Below are positions 1 through 8,146 of a DNA stretch of 64,000 nt, one piece after another; the stretch's first letter is position 1, and every line of letters starts with the position of its first letter. A program made the position numbers and the translations under genes. Where the stretch lies: the NCBI RefSeq assembly GCF_000012485.1, contig NC_007512.1, positions 1,179,001 to 1,243,000 on the forward strand, read 5' to 3'. The notes beneath the pieces are model-generated. The model was not told the DNA's origin and did not search any database. It was given only the letters and a program-made list of their open reading frames with translations. Source of the stretch: Pelodictyon luteolum DSM 273. GTDB taxonomy: Bacteria > Bacteroidota > Chlorobiia > Chlorobiales > Chlorobiaceae.

Positions 1-1
1 T

Positions 2-760
2 GCACGATGGATTAATGAGAACAACTTTCGCATCCTGTGCCCGTCCCGCCCCGGTTACCTTGGCACTCCGCTTGAGAGTGGCCGGAGCATGGAAGAGCAG
101 GCCGACCTCTTCGCTTCACTTCTGGACCATCTCGGGATCGAGAAGGTGGTTGTCGTCAGTGCATCTGCAGGAGGCCCTCCAGGCTATGTTTTCGCAATGC
201 GCCATCCCGAACGGGTATCAGCCATGATTGCCATCGACTGTGTCAGTGGTTATTACGACCTTCCGGAAAAGGTCGGCCCGGTTGCCGAAGCGCTCTTTCT
301 CAACAGCTTTGGTCAAAAGCTAACAAGCATGATGGAAAAGATCAGTCCGGCTTCATTCCTGAAGCAGCTGTTCGTTACCGAGGCGTATTACACCAAGGAG
401 CAGATGAAAACGCATATCGACTTTGCCATCAATACTCCATCCGCCCTTGAATTCGTAGATGCCTTCATGAACACCATGTACCCGTACAAGCCCCGTAAGG
501 CCGGAACGGATAATGATATGGCAATCTACAGGACCTATACCCGACTGCCATTGAGCGGCATACAATGCCCGACGCTCATCATCCATGGGACCCATGATGC
601 CGATGTCAAGTTCTACGATGGTGTCTATGCATATGAAAGCATTGAGGGGGCAGAACGCCACTGGATTGAATTCGGATCGCATGTCGGATTCTGGGTCAGT
701 CCAGGCTCTGCTGCTGCCCAGAAACATGCTGCAGCTTTTCTCGAACGCCATGCCGGCTGA
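2..760 (+). CDS. Alpha/beta hydrolase fold protein, 5' end outside the window
   Basis: The reading frame is open from the first bases of the window, so the start lies upstream. The part upstream of the internal ATG at 89 is clearly coding: FRILCPSRPGYLGTPL is the usual hydrolase segment before the nucleophile. Visible features are the nucleophile elbow SASAGG (catalytic Ser within VVVSASAGG), a lid region, the acid Asp in HGTHDADV and the His in FGSHVGFW near the C-terminus. This is a cytosolic hydrolase of unknown substrate; the family includes esterases, lipases and C-C bond hydrolases. A fragment of a second copy of its 3' end lies at 12600-12705, on the other side of the transport cluster. 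Confidence 0.85.
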   Translation, partial: ARWINENNFRILCPSRPGYLGTPLESGRSMEEQADLFASLLDHLGIEKVVVVSASAGGPPGYVFAMRHPERVSAMIAIDCVSGYYDLPEKVGPVAEALFLNSFGQKLTSMMEKISPASFLKQLFVTEAYYTKEQMKTHIDFAINTPSALEFVDAFMNTMYPYKPRKAGTDNDMAIYRTYTRLPLSGIQCPTLIIHGTHDADVKFYDGVYAYESIEGAERHWIEFGSHVGFWVSPGSAAAQKHAAAFLERHAG

Positions 761-1113
761 TACCCGGAGCATTGTAGCGTGCCTGCCCACACCTCCGTAA
801 CCCCCATCCCTGGGGTATCTTCTCTGCCCGCCTTACCTATGCGATGCCGGAGCGATCATAAACCGTTCCGGCATCAGTTTCGCAGGGTGGCTCCTGAGAT
901 GTGGAGGTATTTCAGGACATAGACCCGGTATCTGGTTACGCCGCCTTTGGTGGTTACCAGCTAGTCCAAACCGCCAAGGAGCCAGCGGTGCCAACGGGTG
1001 AGGTACTGCCAGAGACTGTGTTGGGTTTTCTTGCTGTATTGGGTAACTTATTGAAGTAGTCGTGATTGTAATAGTTGGATACATTCAACCATTGGGATCA
1101 AAAGGAGACCCTC
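761..1113. other. Intergenic region with a perfect hairpin
   Basis: No convincing gene was found between the hydrolase and the Nif11-like remnant. A 5-bp G/C-rich hairpin lies near 800-818, shortly after the hydrolase stop, and may act as a weak terminator. A perfect 9-bp inverted repeat (843-851 with 867-875, arms gatgccgga/tccggcatc, 15-nt loop) has no T-run. The rest is unassigned and looks like decayed sequence. Confidence 0.4.
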
Positions 1114-1256
1114 ATGTCATTAGAGCAGGCAGAAGCGTTCCCCGAGAGCAGATTATGAGCATCGAGGATGCTGCCGGACGCCTTCCCTTCATCCACATTG
1201 AGGGATTGAGGATTGTCATGATGACTGGCTCCCAAGATAGGTTCAGTGCCAAGTGA
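1114..1256 (+). pseudogene. Remnant of a Nif11-type leader peptide gene (frameshifted)
   Basis: A good ribosome-binding site (aaaggaga at 1101-1108) precedes ATG 1114, which starts MSLEQAEAF, the usual opening of Nif11-family peptides. That frame stops after 14 codons. A second frame over the same stretch reads REQIMSIEDAAGRLPFIHIE and ends at 1256. This resembles the next part of the Nif11 domain (a helix with RLxFIxxEG). The two halves are therefore in different frames and several residues between them appear to be missing. Nif11-like domains serve as leaders of some modified peptides (RiPPs), but no modifying enzyme is nearby. The assignment rests on short motifs read by eye. Confidence 0.45.
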
Positions 1257-1367
1257 TTCTTCGGCCTTGGAATATCTCCTGCTGCACCTTATGCAATGAT
1301 TACAAGCCGGGGTCTTTGGCTTCTTAACCTGTCCATGTCTTTCTTGCAACTCCAGTCCCTCGGTGCC

Positions 1368-2396
1368 ATGCACGAACGCCAGCGATCAACAGGTTCCTTA
1401 CTGTTCCAGGCATTCAGCCTGATGGTTGTTGTTGCGCTGCTTTCCCTTGCTGCATATCCTTCCCTGCTCCATGCAGAACCCCCGCTTAAAAAAGCTTCCC
1501 TCATTCCTCTCTGGAGCCCGCAGGCACAGTTTGCCGGGTATTATGTTGCCCTTGAAAAAGGGCTGTACCGCCGTTACGGGGTTGAACTGAGTATCCTGAA
1601 CGGAGGCTCGGGCAATTCGCCAGTCGAGGCCCTCCAGAGCGGCAGGGCCGACTATGCGGTGATGTGGCTGACCACGGCGTTGCGGCATCGTGATGCAGGG
1701 ATACGTCTTGTGAACATAAGTCAGGTTATCCAGCGCTCTTCGATGATGCTTATTTCCAGGAAATCCAGCAGGATTGATTCATTGCAGGGGATGAACGGAA
1801 AAAAGGTCGGACTGTGGGACGGAGATTTATCGATTCCACCACTGACGTTGTTTTCCCGCAGGGGCATTACGATCCGTCAGGTACCGCTAACAAATACGGT
1901 GAACCTGTTCCTGCGCGGGGGGATTGAGGTGACCTCGGCGATGTGGTACAACGAGTATCACGTGATCCTGAACTCAGGGGTGGACGCCGATGAACTCAAT
2001 GCGGTCTTTCTGAGCGAACAGGGCGTGAACTTCCCGGAAGACGGGATTTACGGGCTTGAAAAGACCGTGAAGGGCGATCCTGCTTTGGCTGCAGCCATTG
2101 CGGATGCCTCACGGGAGGGGTGGCAGTACGCGTTCGATCATCCTGAAGAGGCACTTGATATTGTAATGAAATATATGCTTCGTGCTCATGTACCGGCAAA
2201 CCGGATGCACCAGAAGTGGATGCTGAACCGGATGCGCGACCTTATCATGCCCGGTACGGCTTTCGGCAAAATGCCGTCCGGAACATTGGATCGGAAGGAC
2301 TACCATGATGCAGGAAATGCCATGCAGCGTGCAGGGCTGATAGGGGGGTGTCCGGACTATGCCGATTTTACCTGGAGACATGATGCAGTTCAGTAA
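1368..2396 (+). CDS. NMT1/THI5-like ABC substrate-binding protein
   Basis: The protein is about 342 residues from ATG 1368; the frame is open back to 1296, but 1368 puts a hydrophobic signal segment (FSLMVVVALLSLAAY) near the N-terminus. After the LLHAEPP cleavage region comes an NMT1-like start: IPLWSPQAQFAGYYVALEKG, then YGVEL and GRADYAVMWLTTAL. This matches the periplasmic binding proteins used for thiamine-pyrimidine, nitrate or alkylsulfonate uptake. The ligand cannot be told. No matching SsuC/SsuB-type permease or ATPase is adjacent. Instead the gene overlaps the next one, a Cache-PP2C phosphatase, by 17 bp, which suggests the binding protein may serve sensing. No clear Shine-Dalgarno precedes 1368, so the exact start is uncertain. 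Confidence 0.75.
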   Translation: MHERQRSTGSLLFQAFSLMVVVALLSLAAYPSLLHAEPPLKKASLIPLWSPQAQFAGYYVALEKGLYRRYGVELSILNGGSGNSPVEALQSGRADYAVMWLTTALRHRDAGIRLVNISQVIQRSSMMLISRKSSRIDSLQGMNGKKVGLWDGDLSIPPLTLFSRRGITIRQVPLTNTVNLFLRGGIEVTSAMWYNEYHVILNSGVDADELNAVFLSEQGVNFPEDGIYGLEKTVKGDPALAAAIADASREGWQYAFDHPEEALDIVMKYMLRAHVPANRMHQKWMLNRMRDLIMPGTAFGKMPSGTLDRKDYHDAGNAMQRAGLIGGCPDYADFTWRHDAVQ

Positions 2397-4356
2397 GAGC
2401 ATTGTCATCCGCATGATTGTGGTGATTACCCTGTGCAGCGCAGGAATTTTCGCCGTAACGCTGGTCGTCAACTATATGCAGTCACGGAGCATGCTTGAAA
2501 TGGAGCTTGAAAAGAATGCCCGCAATCTGGCATCTTCACTGGCCAACAGGGTGGACGCAGAGCTGGTTTCGGTGGCGAAGGTGACGGAGGGGATGGCACG
2601 CTCACTCGATACGGCTGAATATAATCGAGAGGGGCTTGTTCCCCTCATTGGCAGCATGCTTGATTCCAACCCGTCTGTCTATGGTTCGGCTATTGCATTC
2701 GAGCCTTATGCATTCAATAAGCAGGAGCGCCTCTATGCGCTCTACCTGTTCCGTGACGAAGGAACGGTAAAGGCAATCCGTCTTGATGCCTCCTACCGGT
2801 ATGTGCCGTATCTTTATCAGGACTGGTACCAGATTCCCGTCGAGCTGCAGGCGCCAGTGTGGAGCGAGCCTTATTTTGACGATGGAGGCGGGAATGCGAC
2901 CATGGCGACCTGTTCGGTTCCCTTTTATTATTCGAGCGGGGGAAAAAAGGAGGTTAAGGGGGTGGTATCGGCAGATATCCGGCTTGATTCACTGACCCAG
3001 CTGATATCTTCCGTCAGAATCCTCAAAACCGGTTATGCGATGCTCCTGTCGCGAAACGGCATGGTGCTCACCCATCCTGACAGTTCATTCATCATGAACG
3101 AGTCAATTTTCAGCATTGCCGAAGAGCGTAGCGATCCTGTGTTGCGGGAGATGGGAAGAAAGATGATTGCGGGAGAGTCGGGTTTTGTCCACCATTCCCT
3201 GACGGACGAGCCTGGCTGGATGTATTATGCTCCTATCCGTTCGACAGGGTGGACTCTGGCTGTTGTTTTTCCTGAAGCGGAACTGTTCGAAAAAGTAAGG
3301 AACCTGAGCCTGACTATGGCAGGGATTGGCACTGGCGGCCTATTGCTTCTTGCGCTGGTTGTGGCCATGGCCACCCGTTCCATAACCCTTCCGCTCAGGG
3401 CGCTGGCAAGTGCAACGGGGCCGATGGCTTCAGGTAACTTCGATGTTGAACTGCCTGCTGTCCGCTCGAACGATGAAATCGGCATGCTCACCAGTTCATT
3501 CCGCATGATGGGGGAGTCACTGAAAGAGTATATCCGCAACCTGACGGAAACTACGGCACAGAAAGAACGGATACAGAGTGAGCTGCAGATGGCCACCGAC
3601 ATTCAGGCGAGCCTCCTGCCCCGTATCTTCCCGGCATTCCCTGAGCGCCCCGAGTTCGATATCTTTGCATCGATGGATGCGGCCAAAGAGGTCGGTGGAG
3701 ATTTTTATGATTTCTTTTTCATCGATGACAGTCATCTCTGTTTCCTTATTGCCGATGTTGCAGACAAAGGTGTGCCTGCGGCACTCTACATGATGGTTGC
3801 AAAGACGCTTCTGAAGTCGGAGGCGCAGCGGTTGAGAGATCCCGGTGTGATTCTTGAGCATGTGAACAACATCCTTGCCGAAGATAATGAGAGCTGCATG
3901 TTCGCTACCGTGTTCTGCGCCATACTCGATACCGCATCAGGGGAGCTGATCTTTTCGAATGCAGGCCACAACCCGCCGCTCCTCGTCGGTTCGGGCGGTG
4001 TGCGTTATCTGGACGTGAAGCCGGGATTCCTGCTTGGACCCGTGCCGGATTCCCGGTACGAGACCGAACGCATCACACTGCGCAACGGTGATGTATTCTT
4101 CCTCTATACGGACGGGGTCACCGAAGCAAAAAACAGGGAGGATGAACTGTTCGGGGAGCAGCGCCTGCTGGAGATTCTGCAGGGTGATTTCTCCATGGCG
4201 GTGGAAGATATGGTCCATGCCGTCCGCTCCAGTGTGGCGGGGTTTGCTGAAGGGGCGGCGCAGTCGGACGACATCACGATGGTTGCGCTGCAATACACGG
4301 GAAATGGCATATCAAGTTCAGCAATTGATGCCCCGCTGATTATAAGTAAAAGCTGA
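2380..4356 (+). CDS. Membrane Cache-HAMP-PP2C (RsbU/SpoIIE-type) serine phosphatase
   Basis: The start ATG 2380 (or 2383) is chosen because GGAG lies just upstream; the frame is open to 2359. About 658 residues. Order: transmembrane helix at about 8-30, a large periplasmic Cache-like sensor (about 35-300), a second helix (about 305-330), HAMP (about 330-385), a linker helix, and a PP2C/SpoIIE phosphatase domain (about 420-650). Phosphatase motifs are GGDFYDFFFI, IADVADKGVPAALYM, SNAGHNPPLL, YTDGVTEAKN and DDITMVAL, which supply the metal-binding aspartates. Such proteins dephosphorylate STAS anti-anti-sigma proteins in partner switching. A STAS gene (10774) and an RsbW-like gene (11116) lie in the same cluster and are the likely partners. 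The Cache domain suggests control by an external ligand. Confidence 0.9.
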   Translation: MMQFSKSIVIRMIVVITLCSAGIFAVTLVVNYMQSRSMLEMELEKNARNLASSLANRVDAELVSVAKVTEGMARSLDTAEYNREGLVPLIGSMLDSNPSVYGSAIAFEPYAFNKQERLYALYLFRDEGTVKAIRLDASYRYVPYLYQDWYQIPVELQAPVWSEPYFDDGGGNATMATCSVPFYYSSGGKKEVKGVVSADIRLDSLTQLISSVRILKTGYAMLLSRNGMVLTHPDSSFIMNESIFSIAEERSDPVLREMGRKMIAGESGFVHHSLTDEPGWMYYAPIRSTGWTLAVVFPEAELFEKVRNLSLTMAGIGTGGLLLLALVVAMATRSITLPLRALASATGPMASGNFDVELPAVRSNDEIGMLTSSFRMMGESLKEYIRNLTETTAQKERIQSELQMATDIQASLLPRIFPAFPERPEFDIFASMDAAKEVGGDFYDFFFIDDSHLCFLIADVADKGVPAALYMMVAKTLLKSEAQRLRDPGVILEHVNNILAEDNESCMFATVFCAILDTASGELIFSNAGHNPPLLVGSGGVRYLDVKPGFLLGPVPDSRYETERITLRNGDVFFLYTDGVTEAKNREDELFGEQRLLEILQGDFSMAVEDMVHAVRSSVAGFAEGAAQSDDITMVALQYTGNGISSSAIDAPLIISKS

Positions 4357-4394
4357 CAGCAATAATAGACGAATCCACCCGTAATCAAGACACC

Positions 4395-5177
4395 ATGAAT
4401 AAATTGCGACCTTCAGTATTGGTGATTGTGCTCTTCTCCCTCTTCATTGTGCTTGGCGGATGCAGCCAGCGGGAGAAAATCACTGCACTGCAGCAGCTGT
4501 CAGGAAAAGAGTTCGCCGTTCCTACCGGAACTGTTGCCGACAAGCTGGTGCTCTCGAAACTGCCCGATGCACGGTTCCAGTACTATAACACCGTTATGGA
4601 CGGGGCTCTTGCCGTGAAAACGGGGAAGGCGGATGCGCTGGCATATGATGAGCCCATCCTGAAAAACATTGCCGCAAAGGTCGATGGGCTTGTCATTCTC
4701 AAAGAGATGATCACGGTCGACCAGTATGGTTTTGCTGTCCGTAAAGATGACGCCCCGCTCAAGCAGGCCATCGACAGGACGCTGGGCCAGCTGAAGACGG
4801 ACGGGACCGGTACGGAGATGCTGCGGCGCTGGTTTCCTGTATCCGGAAGTCCGGCTCCGATGCCCGAAATCGCCTCAAGCGGTGACAACGGAATATTGCG
4901 CCTCGGCACTTCAAGCGTGACTGAGCCTTTTTCATTTGTTGATGGCAGCGGGATGGTTGTCGGGTATGACATCGAGCTTGCCCGGCGTGTAGCTGCGGGG
5001 CTCAGCCAGAAGCTTGAGGTCGTGAACATGGACTTCGGCGCGCTGATCCCGGCCCTGATGTCCGGCAAGGTAGACATGATTGCAGCCTGCATCACCATTA
5101 CCGAAGAGCGCTCAGAAAAGGTACTCTTTTCAGAGCCTTATTATACGGGCGGAATCGCCGCAATGGTGGCTCAATGA
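4395..5177 (+). CDS. Lipoprotein with SBP_bac_3 lobes in the order lobe 2-lobe 1
   Basis: A 260-residue lipoprotein with lipobox VLGGC (Cys23). Family 3 amino-acid-binding proteins normally read lobe 1, lobe 2, short C-terminal return. Here the mature protein starts with the lobe 2/return half (about 28-147: FAVPTGTVADK, ADALAYDEP, LGQLKTDGTGTEMLRRWF) and then carries the lobe 1 half (about 165-258: ILRLGTSSVTEPFSFV, VVGYDIELARRVA, MDFGALIPALMSGKVDMI, ITITEERSEKVLFSEPYY). Both expected amino-acid contacts are present: Asp85 in lobe 2 and Arg239 in lobe 1. The stop overlaps the next start (ATGA). This is either a circularly permuted domain or two half-domains that pair with halves in neighbouring proteins. 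Confidence 0.8.
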   Translation: MNKLRPSVLVIVLFSLFIVLGGCSQREKITALQQLSGKEFAVPTGTVADKLVLSKLPDARFQYYNTVMDGALAVKTGKADALAYDEPILKNIAAKVDGLVILKEMITVDQYGFAVRKDDAPLKQAIDRTLGQLKTDGTGTEMLRRWFPVSGSPAPMPEIASSGDNGILRLGTSSVTEPFSFVDGSGMVVGYDIELARRVAAGLSQKLEVVNMDFGALIPALMSGKVDMIAACITITEERSEKVLFSEPYYTGGIAAMVAQ

Positions 5178-8146
5178 AGGGGCGCATGCATAGATGGTTT
5201 CCGGTCCTTTTTATCCTTGCCCTGCTTTCCGGCTGCGGCAAAGATGCGCAGGAGATCCGCTCGATTGAGGATGCCCGCAACGCAAGGATTGGAGTGATGA
5301 CCGGTTCGACCGGCGAAGAGCTGGCGCTGCAGATGTTTCCTGACGCCGATATCAAGAGTTTCGATGACGTCATGGACGCCGTCACCGCGATGATGTCCGG
5401 CAAGCTGGATGCAATCGTCACAGCCTATCCCACGGCGCTGCAGGTAACCAAGAAGCATACTGCATTCCGTGTCCTCGAAGAACCGCTCCGCAACGAGAAT
5501 ACATGCATTGCCCTGAGGAAAGGCAATCCGGCACTCATCACTACCTTGAACGGCATCATCGATTCGCTCCACCAGGATGGTACGCTTGCCGACATGCGCA
5601 GGCGGTGGTTTAAAAAGGACCTGTCCCCATACGAGGAACGCACGCTTGAGGTGCCGACGAAGGGGGAGGTACTTAAAATAGGTGTCACCGCCACAAGGGA
5701 GCCGATGTCGTTCATGGACAGGGATGCAGAGGTCAGCGGATTCGACGGAGAACTGGCACGCATCATCGGCCGGGTTCTCCGCCGGCCGGTAGAGTTCCAT
5801 AACATGAAGTTCATGGGGCTTATTCCTGCTCTTCAGTCTGCAAAGATCGATCTGGTGATTACCGGTATGACGGCCACGGCTGAGCGGAAGCGATCGGTTG
5901 ATTTCACAAAGACCTATTTCGAGAACGCCCAGGTTATGCTGGTCAAGACCGCAGCTCCCCACGGTGATGGCAAGGTAAGGGTACTGAAGGATATCGACGG
6001 GAAACGGGTTGCGGTGCTGTCGGGTTCTGCCGGTGACCTTGCCGCGCGCCGCCGGTTCCGCGATTCAGAGTTCCTTGTGATGGAAAATGCAGCCGATGCT
6101 GCCGTTGCCCTGAACACCCGAAAGGCGGATGCATTTATCTATGACAGGAGCGTGCTCGAGAATATTGCCCGACAAGAGCCGGGGCTTGTGATTCTTGGAG
6201 AGCCGGTGGCGAAGCTTGAGGTTGCCGCAGCCCTCAAGAAGGGTAATACGGCGCTTGCTTCGGAGTTGAACGAGGCGATTGGGGCGTTCACAGAAGACGG
6301 CACTCTTGCCATACTCAGAAAGAAATGGATCGACGGGGATGGCGGCTCCCTTCAGGAATCGAATGCAGGCGGGAGGAAAGGCGAAGCAGAGCTTCGGATG
6401 GGGACCTGCGCTACCCTGGCTCCATTCTCCTATCATGCGAATGGAGAAATCACGGGACTTGACATTGAGCTGGCAAGGATGATCGGCAATCGGCTCCAGA
6501 AAAAAATCACGCTTGTCGACATGCCGTTCGGAGCCCTGATTCCGGCACTGCAGGCGGGCAAGATTGATTTTGCCCTTTCTAACTTCAATGTCACCGAAGA
6601 GCGAAAGAAGCTGATCCTGTTCTCGAGGCCCTATCTTCAGAATGACATTTCCGCGCTTGTGCTCCGTTCAGCCGCTGCTCCCGCGGCACCGGTTTCGGAG
6701 GGGGCATCACTTTCAGCTCCTGATCTGAACGGCACGCGGGTTGCCGTGCTGCTTGGTTCCACGCATGACACCTATGCACTCAGTCACTACCCGAACGCAA
6801 CGCTCCTGCAGTACAAGACCCCATCCGACATCATTCTGGCCGTCAAGAGCGGCAAGGTGGACGCGGGCATATACACAACCGAGACCCTCCGGGAGATTTT
6901 CAGGGCAGACCCGTCCCTTGAGCTCAAGGGCGGGGTCCTGTTCTCCGTACCCGTGGCCATGGGGTTCAATAAGCAGAATGACAGCCTTCGGGAGCAATTC
7001 AATGTCTTTCTTCAAGACATCCGTCAAAACGGTGTCTATCGGGATATGGTCGACCGCTGGATCACCCGGGGTGAGGATGCAATGCCCTCCATTTCCGGCA
7101 CAAGGGCCAATGGCGTCCTGAGGGTCGGGGTTGTCAGCGACAAGGGGCTTCCGTTCATGATTGTCAAAAACAACCGCCTGGTAGGGTTTGACGAGGAGCT
7201 CGCAGAACGGTTTGCCGCATATCTCGGCAAGGAGATCAAGACAAGTGATATGGATTTCGGCAACTTGATCGCAGCTGCGGCCACGAACAAGATTGACATG
7301 ATTGCCAGCACGCTCATGATTACCCCGGAACGGGCACTCCAGATCAGTTTTTCTGATCCATATTATGAGATTGGGGCAAGCGCTTTCGTCATGAAGACGG
7401 GGGAGGCTGAGGCTGTCGCTGGAAACGACGCTCCGGGTGCTGCATACTCCTTCATTCAGCCCATTGTGGACGGATTCCAGAATAATATCATAAAGGAAAA
7501 CCGCTGGAAACTGATTCTCAGCGGACTGAGAGTCACCGTAATCATTTCGGTGCTTTCAGCTCTGTTCGGCACGGTGCTCGGGGCGGGTGTATGCGCCATG
7601 CGCATGTCATCGGCCAAAACCTTGAAGACGCTGGCATCGGTGTTCATTTCCCTGCTTCGGGGAACGCCTGTATTGGTGCTGTTGATGCTGATTTTTTATG
7701 TCGTGTTCGCATCGGTCTCCATTGATCCTGTGGCTGTTGCCGTCATTGCCTTCGGGCTGAATTTTGCAGCCTATGTGGCCGAAATTTTCCGGAGCGGTGT
7801 GGAGAGCATCGACAATGGGCAGCGTGAGGCGGGGATTTCCATGGGGTTCACCCGGCTTCGTACCTTCCTGCTCATCATCCTTCCTCAGACCATCCAGCGC
7901 ATCCTGCCGGTGTACAAGGGCGAGTTCCTTTCGCTCGTTAAAATGACCTCGATCGTCGGATACATCGCTGTCGAGGACCTCACGAAAGCAGGCGACATCA
8001 TCCGGAGCAGGACTTTCGATGCATTCTTTCCCCTCATCATGGTAGCAATACTGTACTTTTCAATTTCCTGGCTGCTGTTGCAGTCGATGGCATATCTTGA
8101 ACGAAGGACGGATCCGAAATTCAAACGGATAAAGACAGCGGTATGA
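5174..8146 (+). CDS. Six-lobe amino-acid-binding protein fused to an ABC permease
   Basis: A 990-residue protein with lipobox LLSGC (Cys21). Order: lobe 2 (28-146), lobe 1 (165-259), lobe 2 (268-386), lobe 1 (404-499), lobe 2 (514-631), lobe 1 (645-742), then a HisM/GlnP-type permease domain (about 765-990). The permease has the EAA-type motif EAGISMGF...ILPQ and the segment [14 protein letters not shown]. Each lobe 1 keeps the Arg that binds a ligand carboxylate (Arg238, Arg477, Arg720). The lobe 2 position for the amino-group Asp is Ala84, Asp324 and Thr568, so the pockets differ. Binding domains fused to permeases are known (for example lactococcal GlnP with two), but this phase and number are unusual. 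The gene overlaps both neighbours by ATGA. Likely substrates are polar amino acids or related compounds. Confidence 0.85.
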   Translation: MKGRMHRWFPVLFILALLSGCGKDAQEIRSIEDARNARIGVMTGSTGEELALQMFPDADIKSFDDVMDAVTAMMSGKLDAIVTAYPTALQVTKKHTAFRVLEEPLRNENTCIALRKGNPALITTLNGIIDSLHQDGTLADMRRRWFKKDLSPYEERTLEVPTKGEVLKIGVTATREPMSFMDRDAEVSGFDGELARIIGRVLRRPVEFHNMKFMGLIPALQSAKIDLVITGMTATAERKRSVDFTKTYFENAQVMLVKTAAPHGDGKVRVLKDIDGKRVAVLSGSAGDLAARRRFRDSEFLVMENAADAAVALNTRKADAFIYDRSVLENIARQEPGLVILGEPVAKLEVAAALKKGNTALASELNEAIGAFTEDGTLAILRKKWIDGDGGSLQESNAGGRKGEAELRMGTCATLAPFSYHANGEITGLDIELARMIGNRLQKKITLVDMPFGALIPALQAGKIDFALSNFNVTEERKKLILFSRPYLQNDISALVLRSAAAPAAPVSEGASLSAPDLNGTRVAVLLGSTHDTYALSHYPNATLLQYKTPSDIILAVKSGKVDAGIYTTETLREIFRADPSLELKGGVLFSVPVAMGFNKQNDSLREQFNVFLQDIRQNGVYRDMVDRWITRGEDAMPSISGTRANGVLRVGVVSDKGLPFMIVKNNRLVGFDEELAERFAAYLGKEIKTSDMDFGNLIAAAATNKIDMIASTLMITPERALQISFSDPYYEIGASAFVMKTGEAEAVAGNDAPGAAYSFIQPIVDGFQNNIIKENRWKLILSGLRVTVIISVLSALFGTVLGAGVCAMRMSSAKTLKTLASVFISLLRGTPVLVLLMLIFYVVFASVSIDPVAVAVIAFGLNFAAYVAEIFRSGVESIDNGQREAGISMGFTRLRTFLLIILPQTIQRILPVYKGEFLSLVKMTSIVGYIAVEDLTKAGDIIRSRTFDAFFPLIMVAILYFSISWLLLQSMAYLERRTDPKFKRIKTAV

